A DNA stretch of 24,039 bases from an archaeon (GTDB taxonomy: Archaea; EX4484-52; B79-G9), in contig JAUVEX010000001.1 in NCBI GenBank assembly GCA_030594585.1, positions 1 to 24,039 on the forward strand. Direction: 5' to 3'. How positions within the stretch are numbered: the first letter of the stretch is position 1; each line of letters begins with the position of its first letter. This document shows positions 1 to 8,192 of this stretch, piece after piece. The translations under genes were made by a program, and so were the position numbers. Under the pieces are notes generated by a model. The model saw only the letters and a program-made list of their open reading frames with translations. It had not been told where the DNA came from and ran no database searches.

Positions 1-2
1 TA

Positions 3-797
3 TATTGGGAAGACAACAATGCTCTTGCCGGATATATCTTCAGCTTTGACAATGGCAATGGTACATTATACAACGACTCTTATGTTGAGATGACAGGCAC
101 CGGCAACTGGTCAAATGTGACAAAGAGCGTCAACTCAACAGCAGATTCAATCATTCGCTGGCGCGTCTATGCAAATGATACCGCCGGCAACATGAATGCA
201 TCTCTCATTTATAGTTTCAATACGACAAGCACAAACATTAACATAAATATCCATGAGGCAGACAACTCAACAGATAAGGCATGGTCTATCCTAAATATCC
301 CGCTTGATTTCAATTATTACTGCTATGCCGGGATGGGTGGCTGTGAGGACACTTATGCTTCGGATAGTGATGGAAGTACTGCAAATTTTACAATAGATAA
401 TATTGGCGATACGGTTGATGTGCTTGCTTATGTTACCTCGGATTTTAACAGTTCTACATTTATGATATGCTCAAGCACAGACGATGACAATGACGGCGAT
501 GATGCTGCCTGCAAAGACTCTCCTGCAACAGGGCAGAATGGTGCTGATAACCTGCAGATATACATAAATGTAAGCGGCTCGTGGGGGTGGTATAATGTTT
601 CTAATTCAAACAGGGATGGGTCATCTTATGCCCTTGCTGTTGACTGCGATGTTCCAACAGATACGAATGCAACAGGCATTGACTTTCAGGTACGCGCGCC
701 GTATGGCACGCAGGGCAGTTACGGCACTACAATAACTTTTGTGGCATATCACAATATATGCAGTGATGGAGAGGAAGGAACTTATTATACTCCATAG
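3..797 (+). CDS. Secreted Ig-like surface protein, C-terminal part (5' end outside window)
   Basis: The frame is open from the left edge, so this is the C-terminal part of a longer protein. The first ~75 visible residues form an Ig-like repeat of the type seen in archaeal surface proteins, with the motifs GYIFSFDNGNG, GNWSNVTK and RWRVYANDTAGN. The remainder (from about base 230) is a second beta-rich domain with N-x-S/T sequons, an acidic Asp-rich loop (DDDNDGDD) and four or more cysteines. This last domain is clearly related to the protein at 2228-2929: both have an LQIYI/FQIYI strand, then W.NVS..NRD, then FxVRxxxGTxGxY, and end shortly after a CSDGE/CTGVGE-like turn. No C-terminal membrane segment is present, so anchoring must come from upstream or from a partner. 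The stop is directly followed by the signal-peptide membrane protein at 807, a likely co-transcribed partner. Specific function unknown. Confidence 0.85.
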   Translation, partial: YWEDNNALAGYIFSFDNGNGTLYNDSYVEMTGTGNWSNVTKSVNSTADSIIRWRVYANDTAGNMNASLIYSFNTTSTNININIHEADNSTDKAWSILNIPLDFNYYCYAGMGGCEDTYASDSDGSTANFTIDNIGDTVDVLAYVTSDFNSSTFMICSSTDDDNDGDDAACKDSPATGQNGADNLQIYINVSGSWGWYNVSNSNRDGSSYALAVDCDVPTDTNATGIDFQVRAPYGTQGSYGTTITFVAYHNICSDGEEGTYYTP

Positions 798-806
798 GTG
801 TTTTGC

Positions 807-2225
807 ATGATGAAAAAACCTTTTGTTCTGTTAATCGCCCTTGCATGGGTTTTTCTTAGCTTTGCGTGCAGTGCTTCGGCAATGGGGGTTTCGCCTGCAT
901 TTTTTGATACAGGATTTCTTGAGATGAACGGAATATACGAATATTATACCTATCTGAACAATGAAGATAATATCGCCTACAATATAACGCTTTTAACAAC
1001 ACCAAGAGCAGAGTATCTTACATCATGCACTGCTTTTGTTCCGGAGCAGTTTGAGATAAAACCCGGCGAAATAAAGGAGATAAAAATCCTGTTAAATACC
1101 GGTTCCTGTGAGTTGACTCCCGGGAACCACCAGCTTATAATCCTACCTGAAATTGCGGCAAAAACAGATGCGGGCGTTAAAACAGTTTCTGTGCCTTCAA
1201 TAAGTGTGCAATTTTTAATTGAAGGTGCGGTAAATCCACTGCTTTTGCTTGAAGATTTTGAAATGCCTGCGAAGCTTGAAGCAGGCGAGGAATTTCATTT
1301 CTCATTAACTGCGAAAAACACAGGCAATGTGCGCGTTGGCGCAATCCCGTTTGTTGATATAAAAAAGCACGGGGTTGTCATACACACCGCAAGAGGCACA
1401 ACAGAGGCACTTGTAGAACCCGGCACAACAAGAGAGTTTGAGTTTTCGCACAATTATCCTATTGTTGCCGGTGATTATGTTGCAAGCGCTTATGTACGAT
1501 ATTTTGACGGGCAGGTTACCAATACGAAGGATGTTTCATTTACCGTGGTTCAAGGCAGCATTCCAGAGGATGCAAAAAATGAGGATGGCGGCAACACACC
1601 AAGCACTCCCGGATTTTTTGAGACCATAAACATTGGAGATGAGGACGATGTATTTACGGGAGAACAAGATGCGTCGCCTGAAAATTATATGGGTGATGAT
1701 GCTGGGATAGTCATAGTTGACCTTGAAGCATACATTGTTGCGCAGAGTGTTTCTGTGTCGCTTAGTTTTGAAAATAAGGATGATTCTGATTTAGATTATA
1801 GCCTTAGGGTGGCAATTTTTGACAGCAATGGCCGTATTGTGACAGACGCAAAAGAGGACAGCACTGTTCGCGCGCTTGAACTTAAGAAAGTAAATAAAGT
1901 GCTTTTTGCCGGTTCGGACAAAACATATGCTGTTGATGTGAATATAACTTATAGCGCGGGCGGAATTGAAAAGACAGTCCAAAGGAGAGTTATTGCAGAA
2001 GTGTATTCAAGTCCTACAGGAATGTTTGCTTACGGAAGTTCAACAGGAATTTTTGCTGTTGTTTTGATACTTGTTTTCCTGTATCTTTTCAACAACAGAA
2101 AATCGCTTTCATGCAGTGGAAAAAAGCCCTTAGACGCTGTTTTAAATAAATACAGCGATATAGAGAGAAATATAAGTGTTGCAGAAGACAGCATACACCG
2201 GCTGAAGAAAAAAATCAGGCGCTAA
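807..2225 (+). CDS. Signal-peptide, Ig-like, single-TM membrane protein with coiled cytoplasmic tail (COG1470-like)
   Basis: The frame opens at a GTG (798), but that GTG is part of an AGGTG ribosome-binding site, and the signal peptide begins MMKKPFVLLIALAWVF, so ATG 807 (or 810) is chosen. After cleavage near SASA-MG the protein has an N-terminal beta domain (GVSPAFFDTG... PGNHQLIILPE), a second Ig-like domain (FSLTAKNTGNVRVGA, a NEW3/COG1470-type pattern), an Asp/Glu-rich linker and a third beta domain. One membrane helix follows at about residues 412-430, then a basic tail ending KYSDIERNI...LKKKIRR. The tail has the same K-Y-x-x-I-E spacing as the paralogue at 9336-10685. Topology: outside beta domains, cytoplasmic C-terminus. 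It lies between two secreted partners with spacing of only a few bases, which suggests an operon. Exact role unknown; a docking or assembly factor for the secreted partner is inference. Confidence 0.85.
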   Translation: MMKKPFVLLIALAWVFLSFACSASAMGVSPAFFDTGFLEMNGIYEYYTYLNNEDNIAYNITLLTTPRAEYLTSCTAFVPEQFEIKPGEIKEIKILLNTGSCELTPGNHQLIILPEIAAKTDAGVKTVSVPSISVQFLIEGAVNPLLLLEDFEMPAKLEAGEEFHFSLTAKNTGNVRVGAIPFVDIKKHGVVIHTARGTTEALVEPGTTREFEFSHNYPIVAGDYVASAYVRYFDGQVTNTKDVSFTVVQGSIPEDAKNEDGGNTPSTPGFFETINIGDEDDVFTGEQDASPENYMGDDAGIVIVDLEAYIVAQSVSVSLSFENKDDSDLDYSLRVAIFDSNGRIVTDAKEDSTVRALELKKVNKVLFAGSDKTYAVDVNITYSAGGIEKTVQRRVIAEVYSSPTGMFAYGSSTGIFAVVLILVFLYLFNNRKSLSCSGKKPLDAVLNKYSDIERNISVAEDSIHRLKKKIRR

Positions 2226-2227
2226 AG

Positions 2228-2929
2228 ATGGATGAAAAAAGAAAACTTCGCGAAACACAGCATGCAATTGCATTGTTTGTAGTATTATGCATGTTGCTTC
2301 TTTTTTTAAGCGGCACAGGATTTATTACATCCCCTTTAGGTTATGTTGTAAATACCACTATTTCTGTAACAATTGCTCCGGAACTCAATCATATTTTTTA
2401 CGAGGAAGAACTCATGAATCCTTCCAGGGATTATGTTTTCCAGATAGGGCCGATAACTACAGACGGGCTTTGGCATAGTTATAATAGCACTTACGGCGGG
2501 GTTTTTGCAGGATATGATATCGGGACTTATTCAGACAATAATACGAATCTTTTCAAGCTAAGGAATACAGGAACAAAAACCATTGATGTGATTATAGCAT
2601 CCTCTGATTTTGACAATGGCATGATAGGTGACGGAAACTATATTGATGTCAATCAATTCGGCGGCGATTTCCAGATATATATTCCAGGTACAGGATGGAG
2701 AAATGTTTCGGATAACAACAACAGGGATGAGGACGGGATCAAAAACAATGAAGAGCTTTGCATAGCCAATAATCTTGTTGTAGGTGCAGAGGTTAGCGGG
2801 TTTGATGTTCGGATACGGGCATGGCCGGGTACAAATCATGGTAATTATACGGCACATATAATGGTGTCTGTCTTTGAAAGCGACACAATTGATATCTGCA
2901 CAGGAGTTGGAGAATATGTTTTGCCTTAA
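2228..2929 (+). CDS. Secreted or N-anchored beta-sandwich protein, module partner
   Basis: ATG 2228 lies two bases after the previous stop. Residues ~12-32 form a hydrophobic signal or anchor helix (HAIALFVVLCMLLLFLSGTG). The mature part is a single beta-rich domain with the strand motif LFKLRNTGTKTIDVIIASS, typical of N-T-G 'internal repeat' beta sandwiches. It continues with FQIYIPGTGW, NNNRDEDG and FDVRIRAWPGTNHGNY. These align in order with the C-terminal domain of the protein ending at 797 and, more weakly, with the one at 8193-9107. There is no second membrane helix. Its 3' end overlaps the start of the next gene by 14 bases, so the two are translationally linked. It could be a small surface-layer or fibre subunit; the N-T-G strand also recalls TasA/camelysin and WxL-type domains, but this cannot be decided by eye. 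Confidence 0.82.
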   Translation: MDEKRKLRETQHAIALFVVLCMLLLFLSGTGFITSPLGYVVNTTISVTIAPELNHIFYEEELMNPSRDYVFQIGPITTDGLWHSYNSTYGGVFAGYDIGTYSDNNTNLFKLRNTGTKTIDVIIASSDFDNGMIGDGNYIDVNQFGGDFQIYIPGTGWRNVSDNNNRDEDGIKNNEELCIANNLVVGAEVSGFDVRIRAWPGTNHGNYTAHIMVSVFESDTIDICTGVGEYVLP

Positions 2930-4262
2930 AAATACAAAAGCGGTATTTTTGAAGAATGCGGTGTTTTTTGCATTCTTTGTGTTGCTTTTGATTTTTGAAT
3001 CACAAAGCGTTTTTGGTTTGGGTGTAATTCCGTCATATATAGATGCCGGAGCAATTACGCAGGGTGATATGCATCTTTCTTCTTTTGAGGTCATCAACAG
3101 GTTTGACTATCCTGTGCCCTTAAACCTAACATTTGAGCTTACGCATTCATCTTCTTATCTGAAAGAAAATGTGATTTTCTTCCCATCAAGCGTTGTTTTA
3201 TATCCTCATAACAAATCAAAACTTTTTAATGTGCTTATCATGGACACAGAGCACCTGCCATTAGGCAACCATTTTCTTGTGTTTAGGCCGATTCCAATAA
3301 CTCTTGAAGATGCAGTGATGAATTCAAGCCAGAATATAACGACTGCATCGTATATTATGCAGACAAGCGCGTTTGCGCTTAATTTTGATATAGCCGCCAA
3401 GGGGGGCATAGTGGAAGAGGTTGGGGAGGATGTGCCGGCAAGCCCGTCAATGCCCAGCGATTCAATGATCGTGATTCAAACAATAGAAGAGGCGGCAAAA
3501 GATATTGCCATTATATACCCTTCGTTCTTTAAGGTTGCGCATGAGAACGAATCTGTTTCAATAACAGTAAAGAATGAAGGAAGTTTTAATTTTACCAATC
3601 TCACAATCCGTATAATTACTGAGCCGTTTTTTAATGTTGAATACAATAGCGTGATAGGTGCTCTTTTTTCAGGCGATGAGACAAAGGTAACTTTGAATAT
3701 GTCCGGGTTTTCAAGCACCTACCACTATGCGAAAATAGTTGTTTCTGACGGGGTGGATGAATGGGTGGAGGCAAGCATGATAGTGTATGTTCCTGACATA
3801 TCAAGAGCTGCGGTTTTACATGACTGCATTGTTTTTGAGCCGCAGAACATAAAAATAAAACCAAATACGGAAACTTCAATAAGACTTTCTGTTTCTAATA
3901 ATTGTGATATTGCGCTTAATAATGTCAATATGATTGTAAGCAACATAGCCACGAAAAACATAGGGGGCTTAAACCCAAAAAACACATCAATTGTTGAATT
4001 TTTAATTTCCCAAACTGAAAGCTATAAAGAATACCCAATTTCTTTTATTTATGATGAAGGCGCAAGTGCGGGCGTACTTCGCGTGTCTTTAGAAAGCGGG
4101 TTCTGGCAGATTGTTCTTATTTTATTTGCATTTATGCTGCTGATTGCCGGAGGGATTTATGCATACAAGCGCTTCCGAAAACGGAAGTCCGTTACTTCTA
4201 AGCTCAAGGATGTTAAATCCACTAAGCATACAAAAGGTTCTAGAAGATTCAAGCGGGTATAA
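2916..4262 (+). CDS. Signal-peptide, Ig-like, single-TM membrane protein, second module partner
   Basis: An upstream ATG (2874) is in frame but lies deep in the previous gene and precedes a charged stretch. ATG 2916 has a GGAGTTGGAG site four bases upstream and opens directly onto the signal peptide, so it is chosen. The N-terminal beta domain (GLGVIPSYIDAGAI...FFPSS...LPLGNHFLVFRP) matches the same domain in 807-2225 (GVSPAFFDTG...FVPEQ...PGNHQLIILPE). Two further Ig-like domains follow (VSITVKNEGSFNFTNLTI and IRLSVSNNCDIALNNV), then a membrane helix (about residues 398-418) and a short, very basic tail (KRFRKRK...RRFKRV). Unlike its paralogues at 807 and 9336 it lacks the K-Y-x-x-I-E coil in the tail. 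Length 448 aa. Likely paired with 2228-2929; function unknown. Confidence 0.83.
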   Translation: MFCLKNTKAVFLKNAVFFAFFVLLLIFESQSVFGLGVIPSYIDAGAITQGDMHLSSFEVINRFDYPVPLNLTFELTHSSSYLKENVIFFPSSVVLYPHNKSKLFNVLIMDTEHLPLGNHFLVFRPIPITLEDAVMNSSQNITTASYIMQTSAFALNFDIAAKGGIVEEVGEDVPASPSMPSDSMIVIQTIEEAAKDIAIIYPSFFKVAHENESVSITVKNEGSFNFTNLTIRIITEPFFNVEYNSVIGALFSGDETKVTLNMSGFSSTYHYAKIVVSDGVDEWVEASMIVYVPDISRAAVLHDCIVFEPQNIKIKPNTETSIRLSVSNNCDIALNNVNMIVSNIATKNIGGLNPKNTSIVEFLISQTESYKEYPISFIYDEGASAGVLRVSLESGFWQIVLILFAFMLLIAGGIYAYKRFRKRKSVTSKLKDVKSTKHTKGSRRFKRV

Positions 4263-4286
4263 CAGCCACTCTTGAGCAGTACAAAG

Positions 4287-4294
4287 TTTTATAT
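4287..4294 (+). promoter_or_regulatory. TATA box for the transglutaminase-like gene
   Basis: TTTTATAT lies in the AT-rich gap after 2916-4262. Its centre is 28 nt upstream of a GTG at 4319 and 37 nt upstream of ATG 4328, so transcription should begin at or next to the GTG. The leader would be about nine bases or absent. Confidence 0.5.
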
Positions 4295-4327
4295 GTTTTA
4301 GTTAATTACTATTTATTAGTGGTACTT

Positions 4328-5029
4328 ATGAAACATACAACATTTTTTTTGACAGGAATTATGTTATTTCTTGTTGGCGTTTCCGGATACGCGTCTGGTG
4401 TTTTTCATCTTACATCTGGTGGTTCTTCGGGCGAAAATAGCATAACTGCAAATTTAATTCTCTCACGCGAAAATCATAATTATATTGATTTTTGGCACGA
4501 AAACAAGAATCAAATTGCGCGCATTTTCAATCCATTTATAGAGCAATTTAATAATTCCGGCTGCATTGATCATATTCATCTAAGGGCGCTTATAACCACA
4601 GACGGGGTTGTGCGCAGGAAAGCATTTGAACTTGCGAGCGTGGGCGCGGATGATATTGGGGTTGCGTATGCATTACATTCGTTTGTATTTAACGAAATCA
4701 GTTATGTGCCTGTTGATTTAGAATTTGACGCTGTTGAGACCATGATTAATAAAAAGGGCGACTGCACGGAGAAATCAGTTCTTCTTTTAAGCCTTCTTAA
4801 AGCAAGAGGAATAGAGGCGTATGTTATAGATGGAAATGCCCACAGGTATGTTTTTGCGAAACTTGACGGGGTGTGGATACCTATTGACACCACAGCAAAA
4901 GATTTTTATTTTGTTTACAAATCATGGGGTGATGAGAAACTTCGAAGCCCTTATGTTCCTGTTATGCAGGCATTCATCTTTGATGAAAATAAGGTTTTGT
5001 TCAACAAAGACTGGTGCTCAAATGCCTAG
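4328..5029 (+). CDS. Secreted transglutaminase-like cysteine enzyme
   Basis: A signal peptide (MKHTTFFLTGIMLFLVGVSG) is followed by a transglutaminase-like core. The likely catalytic triad is visible: Cys146 in KKGDCTEKSVLLLSLL, His172 in GNAHRYVF and Asp187 in WIPIDTT, with the usual G-D-C, helix, A-H and P-x-D order of the family. Family members act either as protein cross-linkers or as cysteine peptidases; the sequence does not say which. No C-terminal membrane anchor is seen, so the 233-residue product is probably released or held by the signal segment. It sits between surface-protein modules, so surface proteins are plausible substrates (inference). A GTG nine bases upstream (4319, in frame) is an alternative leaderless start, because the TATA box centre is exactly 28 nt from it; ATG 4328 is preferred because it begins the signal peptide. 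Confidence 0.85.
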   Translation: MKHTTFFLTGIMLFLVGVSGYASGVFHLTSGGSSGENSITANLILSRENHNYIDFWHENKNQIARIFNPFIEQFNNSGCIDHIHLRALITTDGVVRRKAFELASVGADDIGVAYALHSFVFNEISYVPVDLEFDAVETMINKKGDCTEKSVLLLSLLKARGIEAYVIDGNAHRYVFAKLDGVWIPIDTTAKDFYFVYKSWGDEKLRSPYVPVMQAFIFDENKVLFNKDWCSNA

Positions 5030-5061
5030 TTTTTCTAAATAATTAACTATTTATTGTGATA

Positions 5062-5075
5062 TTTTCTTTATTTTT
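5062..5075 (+). terminator. T-rich termination region
   Basis: A run rich in T (TTTTCTTTATTTTT) lies about 30 bases after the transglutaminase-like stop and before the promoter of the next gene. Archaeal RNA polymerase terminates at such oligo-T tracts. No stem-loop was seen. Weakly supported. Confidence 0.3.
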
Positions 5076-5170
5076 ATGCTCTTTAGGTATTGTTTTCATA
5101 TGTTAATATATCAATTATATAATTACTATTTAGTATCGTATAACTATAGATTATGTTAAATATAGAAACA

Positions 5171-5178
5171 TATATAAA
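5171..5178 (+). promoter_or_regulatory. TATA box of the winged-helix gene
   Basis: TATATAAA, preceded by GAAAC as a BRE-like purine stretch. Its centre is 27.5 nt from ATG 5202 and no ribosome-binding site precedes that ATG, which fits a leaderless mRNA. Confidence 0.65.
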
Positions 5179-5201
5179 CCAGACCACACCAATAAAAAGT
5201 C

Positions 5202-5447
5202 ATGCCCGGAAAAAACGGAATTTCTATTGGAAAAGCTGATAAGGTTGTTTTAAGACTTCTTGAAAAATCAGGAAGAGCACTTTCTACTTACGAGATTGCA
5301 AAAGCGCTTAAACTTTCATGGGCTACGGTCAACACCCATTGCTATAAGCTTATGTCCTTTGGAGTTATTTCCGGCAGGAATGAGGAAGTAAAAATAGGCA
5401 TGAAACGCATTGTCTGGGAGCTTAGCGGCAGCCCTGCAGGTGTTTAA
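5202..5447 (+). CDS. Small winged-helix DNA-binding protein
   Basis: An 81-residue protein that is almost only a winged helix-turn-helix: helix 1 (KADKVVLRLLEKSG), helix 2 (STYEIAKALKL), recognition helix (SWATVNTHCYKLMSFGVI) and a basic wing (SGRNEEVKIGMKRIVWEL). This pattern is general for MarR/ArsR-like and archaeal HTH-domain regulators; a finer family is not assigned. There is no ligand domain and no membrane segment. The gene starts leaderless from a strong TATA box and is followed after 17 bases by the long surface-protein gene, so both probably share one transcript, and the regulator may control that gene or itself (inference). Confidence 0.75.
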   Translation: MPGKNGISIGKADKVVLRLLEKSGRALSTYEIAKALKLSWATVNTHCYKLMSFGVISGRNEEVKIGMKRIVWELSGSPAGV

Positions 5448-5464
5448 AAATCAGTGTGATTAAG

Positions 5465-8026
5465 ATGAACAAACGAGATGGTGTATGTGGAAAAGAACGG
5501 TTTGAATTATTTGCTGTTTTAGCAATGATTTTTTTCTTTGGTTTTGCGGGCAATGCATATGCTGTTGAATTAACCAATGTTTCTGTAAATCCTTCCACTG
5601 CATGGATCAATCCATCAACAGGGGAATCGGTCATAGATTTGTATGCCGAATGTGTTTCAAACAGCACGGCAAATGTCACGGCGGTTATTTCCGGCGCTTC
5701 TGTTGATTCTTTAGATATGGTACGCAAGGACAATACAAGCATGTATACAGGAACACATGTTCTAAACAATTTCGGTGAGTACAATGCCACAATTACATGC
5801 GAGTATGCGAATGAGACAGATACAGCTACTGTGCCTTTTTCTGTTAACTTACTTATGATGGACATTCTTTCAATATCTGAAACAGAGGCATACGCCGGAA
5901 ACATATCCATCATAACGGCAGAAGTTCTGTTGAATGGCGAGCCTTTGGCAGACGGCGCTAACTTTAGTGTGTTACTGAAGGATTCTTCTAATATGTGGAA
6001 CGTCGAGATGCAGGAAATATCTTTTGATGGCGGGGTGTATGAGCTTGTGTGGGCAATTCCTGCAGTTGGGCAGGGAGATTATGAGGTTGATGTGACTGTT
6101 GTGTTTGAAGGGAATTCGTTTACGGCACAGCCTGCACTTTCTCTTAAAATCAGGCCGCCTGTGGAATTGGAGATATTAAGCCCTTCTGTTGACACGATAT
6201 ATTCTTTGACAGGCACAAAAGAGGTTGAAATTGTTCTAAGGGCGAAGCACAACCCTTTTTTGATAGACACATTGCACCAATCAGACTTTTGCGTTGAACT
6301 TGGTGATAAGGAACTCCAGATTGACAATTTCACATTTGATAGTGCAACAGGCACATACAGTTTCTTTGTTGACTTGTATCGGACAGAGCCCGGGGAATAT
6401 GATTATGAGCTTTTTGCGTGCGTTGATCCTGATGGCTTTTCAAAACAGAGAAGCGATTCTTTTGTACCGGTAGAGTTTATGGTTGATTTTGAAGGCATTT
6501 TGCAGGATGCGAAAAAAAAGCCTGTATCAGAAGTTACGATAATTCTTGTAAAAACCAGCGGCTGTGCTACCTATGATGAGTGTGTTACAGACAGTTCCGG
6601 TTTCTGTTCTGTGACAATCCACCCCGGAACATACGACATTGAGATGGTTTTCAGTGACATTTCAGTTAAGCTGTATGGTGTCGAGCTTCCAGGCGAGGAT
6701 GATTCTTTTAACAGGATACAGGATATTGTAAGATATGACCGATCGGTCAATATGCAAATTGATGGCCTGAAAAAAATCATGAATTTTGTTGCATTTGATT
6801 TTATGCTTCCGTATGATGACGCAAAAGTAATTATGTCCGGCGCGGGTGTGGGGGATTCTCAAGTGTTTATGTGTTCTAAATGGAATTTCGCGGACAGTGT
6901 ATGTTCGGGCACATGGGAGCCTTTTGATTCGGGAATAAATTATTTTTCAAACAAGATAGAATTCGAAACTGACGAGCTTTTCGCATTTGCAATAGGGGCG
7001 CGAGATTCGCTTAAAATTGAGATGGACGAATACCAGAAGAAATATTTTTCTGGTGAGGATGTGAGCCTAAAGGGAATTGTTAAAGACAGCAATGGCAATA
7101 TGGTGGATGATGCGAGCATAATATATAGTTTTGGAGGGGATGAAGGAAGTACGCTTACAGAATCTGACGGCACTTTTAGGATAAAATTCAACGCTCCTGA
7201 AGCTAAAGGGATATTCGATGTGCGGATAAAAGCTGAAAAATCCCCTTACGATTCTGCAAAAAGCACAATCACTCTTGAAGCATATAAAAAAGAATCAATG
7301 GATTTGAATGTTCCTCAATCATTATCAGTCATTCCGGGCAATGAAGGCGCTATTGTGGCGGGAATAAAAAACACCGGGCAGACCACACTGGTGGATGTAA
7401 AACTAACTGTTTTAGGAGTATCTTCCGGATGGTATGCAATAAGCCCGCAAAATATAGATGATTTAAAGCCGGGAGAAGAAAAAGAGTTCACAATAACATT
7501 CCTTGTGCATTTAGATGATTGTGCGAATATAATTTGCAAACAAGAATATGCTTTGCAGGCCTCGGCGCAGTCCAGCAGCGGAGCTACAGCAAACGATGAA
7601 TTTGTGCTGTATCTTGATGGAGCCTTTGATTTTGCAGGCGGCCAGGAAACCACAGAAATAACTTCGGGATTTTCAGAAAATTTTGTATCGGGAATTGCTT
7701 CTGTTGGAAATTTACTTACAGGACAGGCAATTGGAGCGGAATTGCCGGGCGGTTACTTAATTATCCTTTTTTTAGTCGTTATCTTTGCCGCAAGGAAATT
7801 CTTGAAGATGCCAAAAAAACAAAACATGGTCGAAAAGCCGCATGTTTTGGACAAAGCACAGGCCGATGAGATAAAAGCAGAAGTTTTGAGGGGTGCAAAG
7901 AAATCAAATACAAGTGCAAATCCAAAAACCCACAAAGTAAGGAAAACCGGAAGAAAAGCAAATGAAGCGCGCCCACCCACCACAAAAAAAGACATTAAGA
8001 CAATTTTGTCAAACCCCTTTGATTGA
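5465..8026 (+). CDS. Large membrane-anchored multi-domain surface protein (Ig-like, carboxypeptidase-regulatory-like and NEW3 domains)
   Basis: GTG 5456 is in frame, but it belongs to a GTGAT ribosome-binding site four bases before ATG 5465, which is chosen (853 aa). Signal peptide: residues 1 to ~34, ending NAYA-VE. Ectodomain: several beta-sandwich units. One at about 338-405 (VDFEGILQDAKKKPVSEVTI, DSSGFCSVTIHPGTYDIEM) has the carboxypeptidase-regulatory-like pattern. A second such unit follows at about 525-590 (LKGIVKDSNGNMVDDASIIY, ESDGTFRIKFNAP). A NEW3/COG1470-type domain lies at about 612-715 (IVAGIKNTGQTTLVDVKL, LKPGEEKEFTITF). A membrane helix (GGYLIILFLVVIFAA) at ~762-777 is followed by a 75-residue lysine-rich cytoplasmic tail. 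Likely a type I surface protein; no enzymatic motif is visible. It is downstream of the winged-helix gene in one unit. Confidence 0.85.
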   Translation: MNKRDGVCGKERFELFAVLAMIFFFGFAGNAYAVELTNVSVNPSTAWINPSTGESVIDLYAECVSNSTANVTAVISGASVDSLDMVRKDNTSMYTGTHVLNNFGEYNATITCEYANETDTATVPFSVNLLMMDILSISETEAYAGNISIITAEVLLNGEPLADGANFSVLLKDSSNMWNVEMQEISFDGGVYELVWAIPAVGQGDYEVDVTVVFEGNSFTAQPALSLKIRPPVELEILSPSVDTIYSLTGTKEVEIVLRAKHNPFLIDTLHQSDFCVELGDKELQIDNFTFDSATGTYSFFVDLYRTEPGEYDYELFACVDPDGFSKQRSDSFVPVEFMVDFEGILQDAKKKPVSEVTIILVKTSGCATYDECVTDSSGFCSVTIHPGTYDIEMVFSDISVKLYGVELPGEDDSFNRIQDIVRYDRSVNMQIDGLKKIMNFVAFDFMLPYDDAKVIMSGAGVGDSQVFMCSKWNFADSVCSGTWEPFDSGINYFSNKIEFETDELFAFAIGARDSLKIEMDEYQKKYFSGEDVSLKGIVKDSNGNMVDDASIIYSFGGDEGSTLTESDGTFRIKFNAPEAKGIFDVRIKAEKSPYDSAKSTITLEAYKKESMDLNVPQSLSVIPGNEGAIVAGIKNTGQTTLVDVKLTVLGVSSGWYAISPQNIDDLKPGEEKEFTITFLVHLDDCANIICKQEYALQASAQSSSGATANDEFVLYLDGAFDFAGGQETTEITSGFSENFVSGIASVGNLLTGQAIGAELPGGYLIILFLVVIFAARKFLKMPKKQNMVEKPHVLDKAQADEIKAEVLRGAKKSNTSANPKTHKVRKTGRKANEARPPTTKKDIKTILSNPFD

Positions 8027-8092
8027 AGTATTCTTAAGCATTAGGCATTTTAAACAACAGAATTCCCAAAATGACGAGCCAAAAACGAAAAT

Positions 8093-8100
8093 TTTATATA
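8093..8100 (+). promoter_or_regulatory. TATA box upstream of the third surface module
   Basis: TTTATATA after the stop of 5465-8026. The predicted start of transcription, 27-28 nt downstream (~8124), leaves a leader of about 70 nt before ATG 8193. The leader holds a short ATG reading frame (8138-8173, 11 codons). The gap 8027-8192 otherwise shows no gene. Confidence 0.5.
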
Positions 8101-8192
8101 CTACCGCTGCAAATAAACTATTAAGGGAATAAATTATATGCTTGGTCATAATGCGTTATGCGTTATCGGCTGAAAAATGGTGGGGAGATAAA

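Noticed and set aside
2874..2915. Upstream ATG for the second membrane partner
   Set aside because: It would add a charged segment before the signal peptide and lacks a ribosome-binding site; ATG 2916 has GGAGTTGGAG before it.
2558..3097. Minus-strand open frame of 179 codons
   Set aside because: It is antisense to two overlapping surface-protein genes with good ribosome-binding sites and signal peptides; no domain or start signal of its own.
5422..5913. Minus-strand open frame of 163 codons
   Set aside because: It overlaps the 3' end of the winged-helix gene and the signal peptide region of the large surface protein, both well supported.
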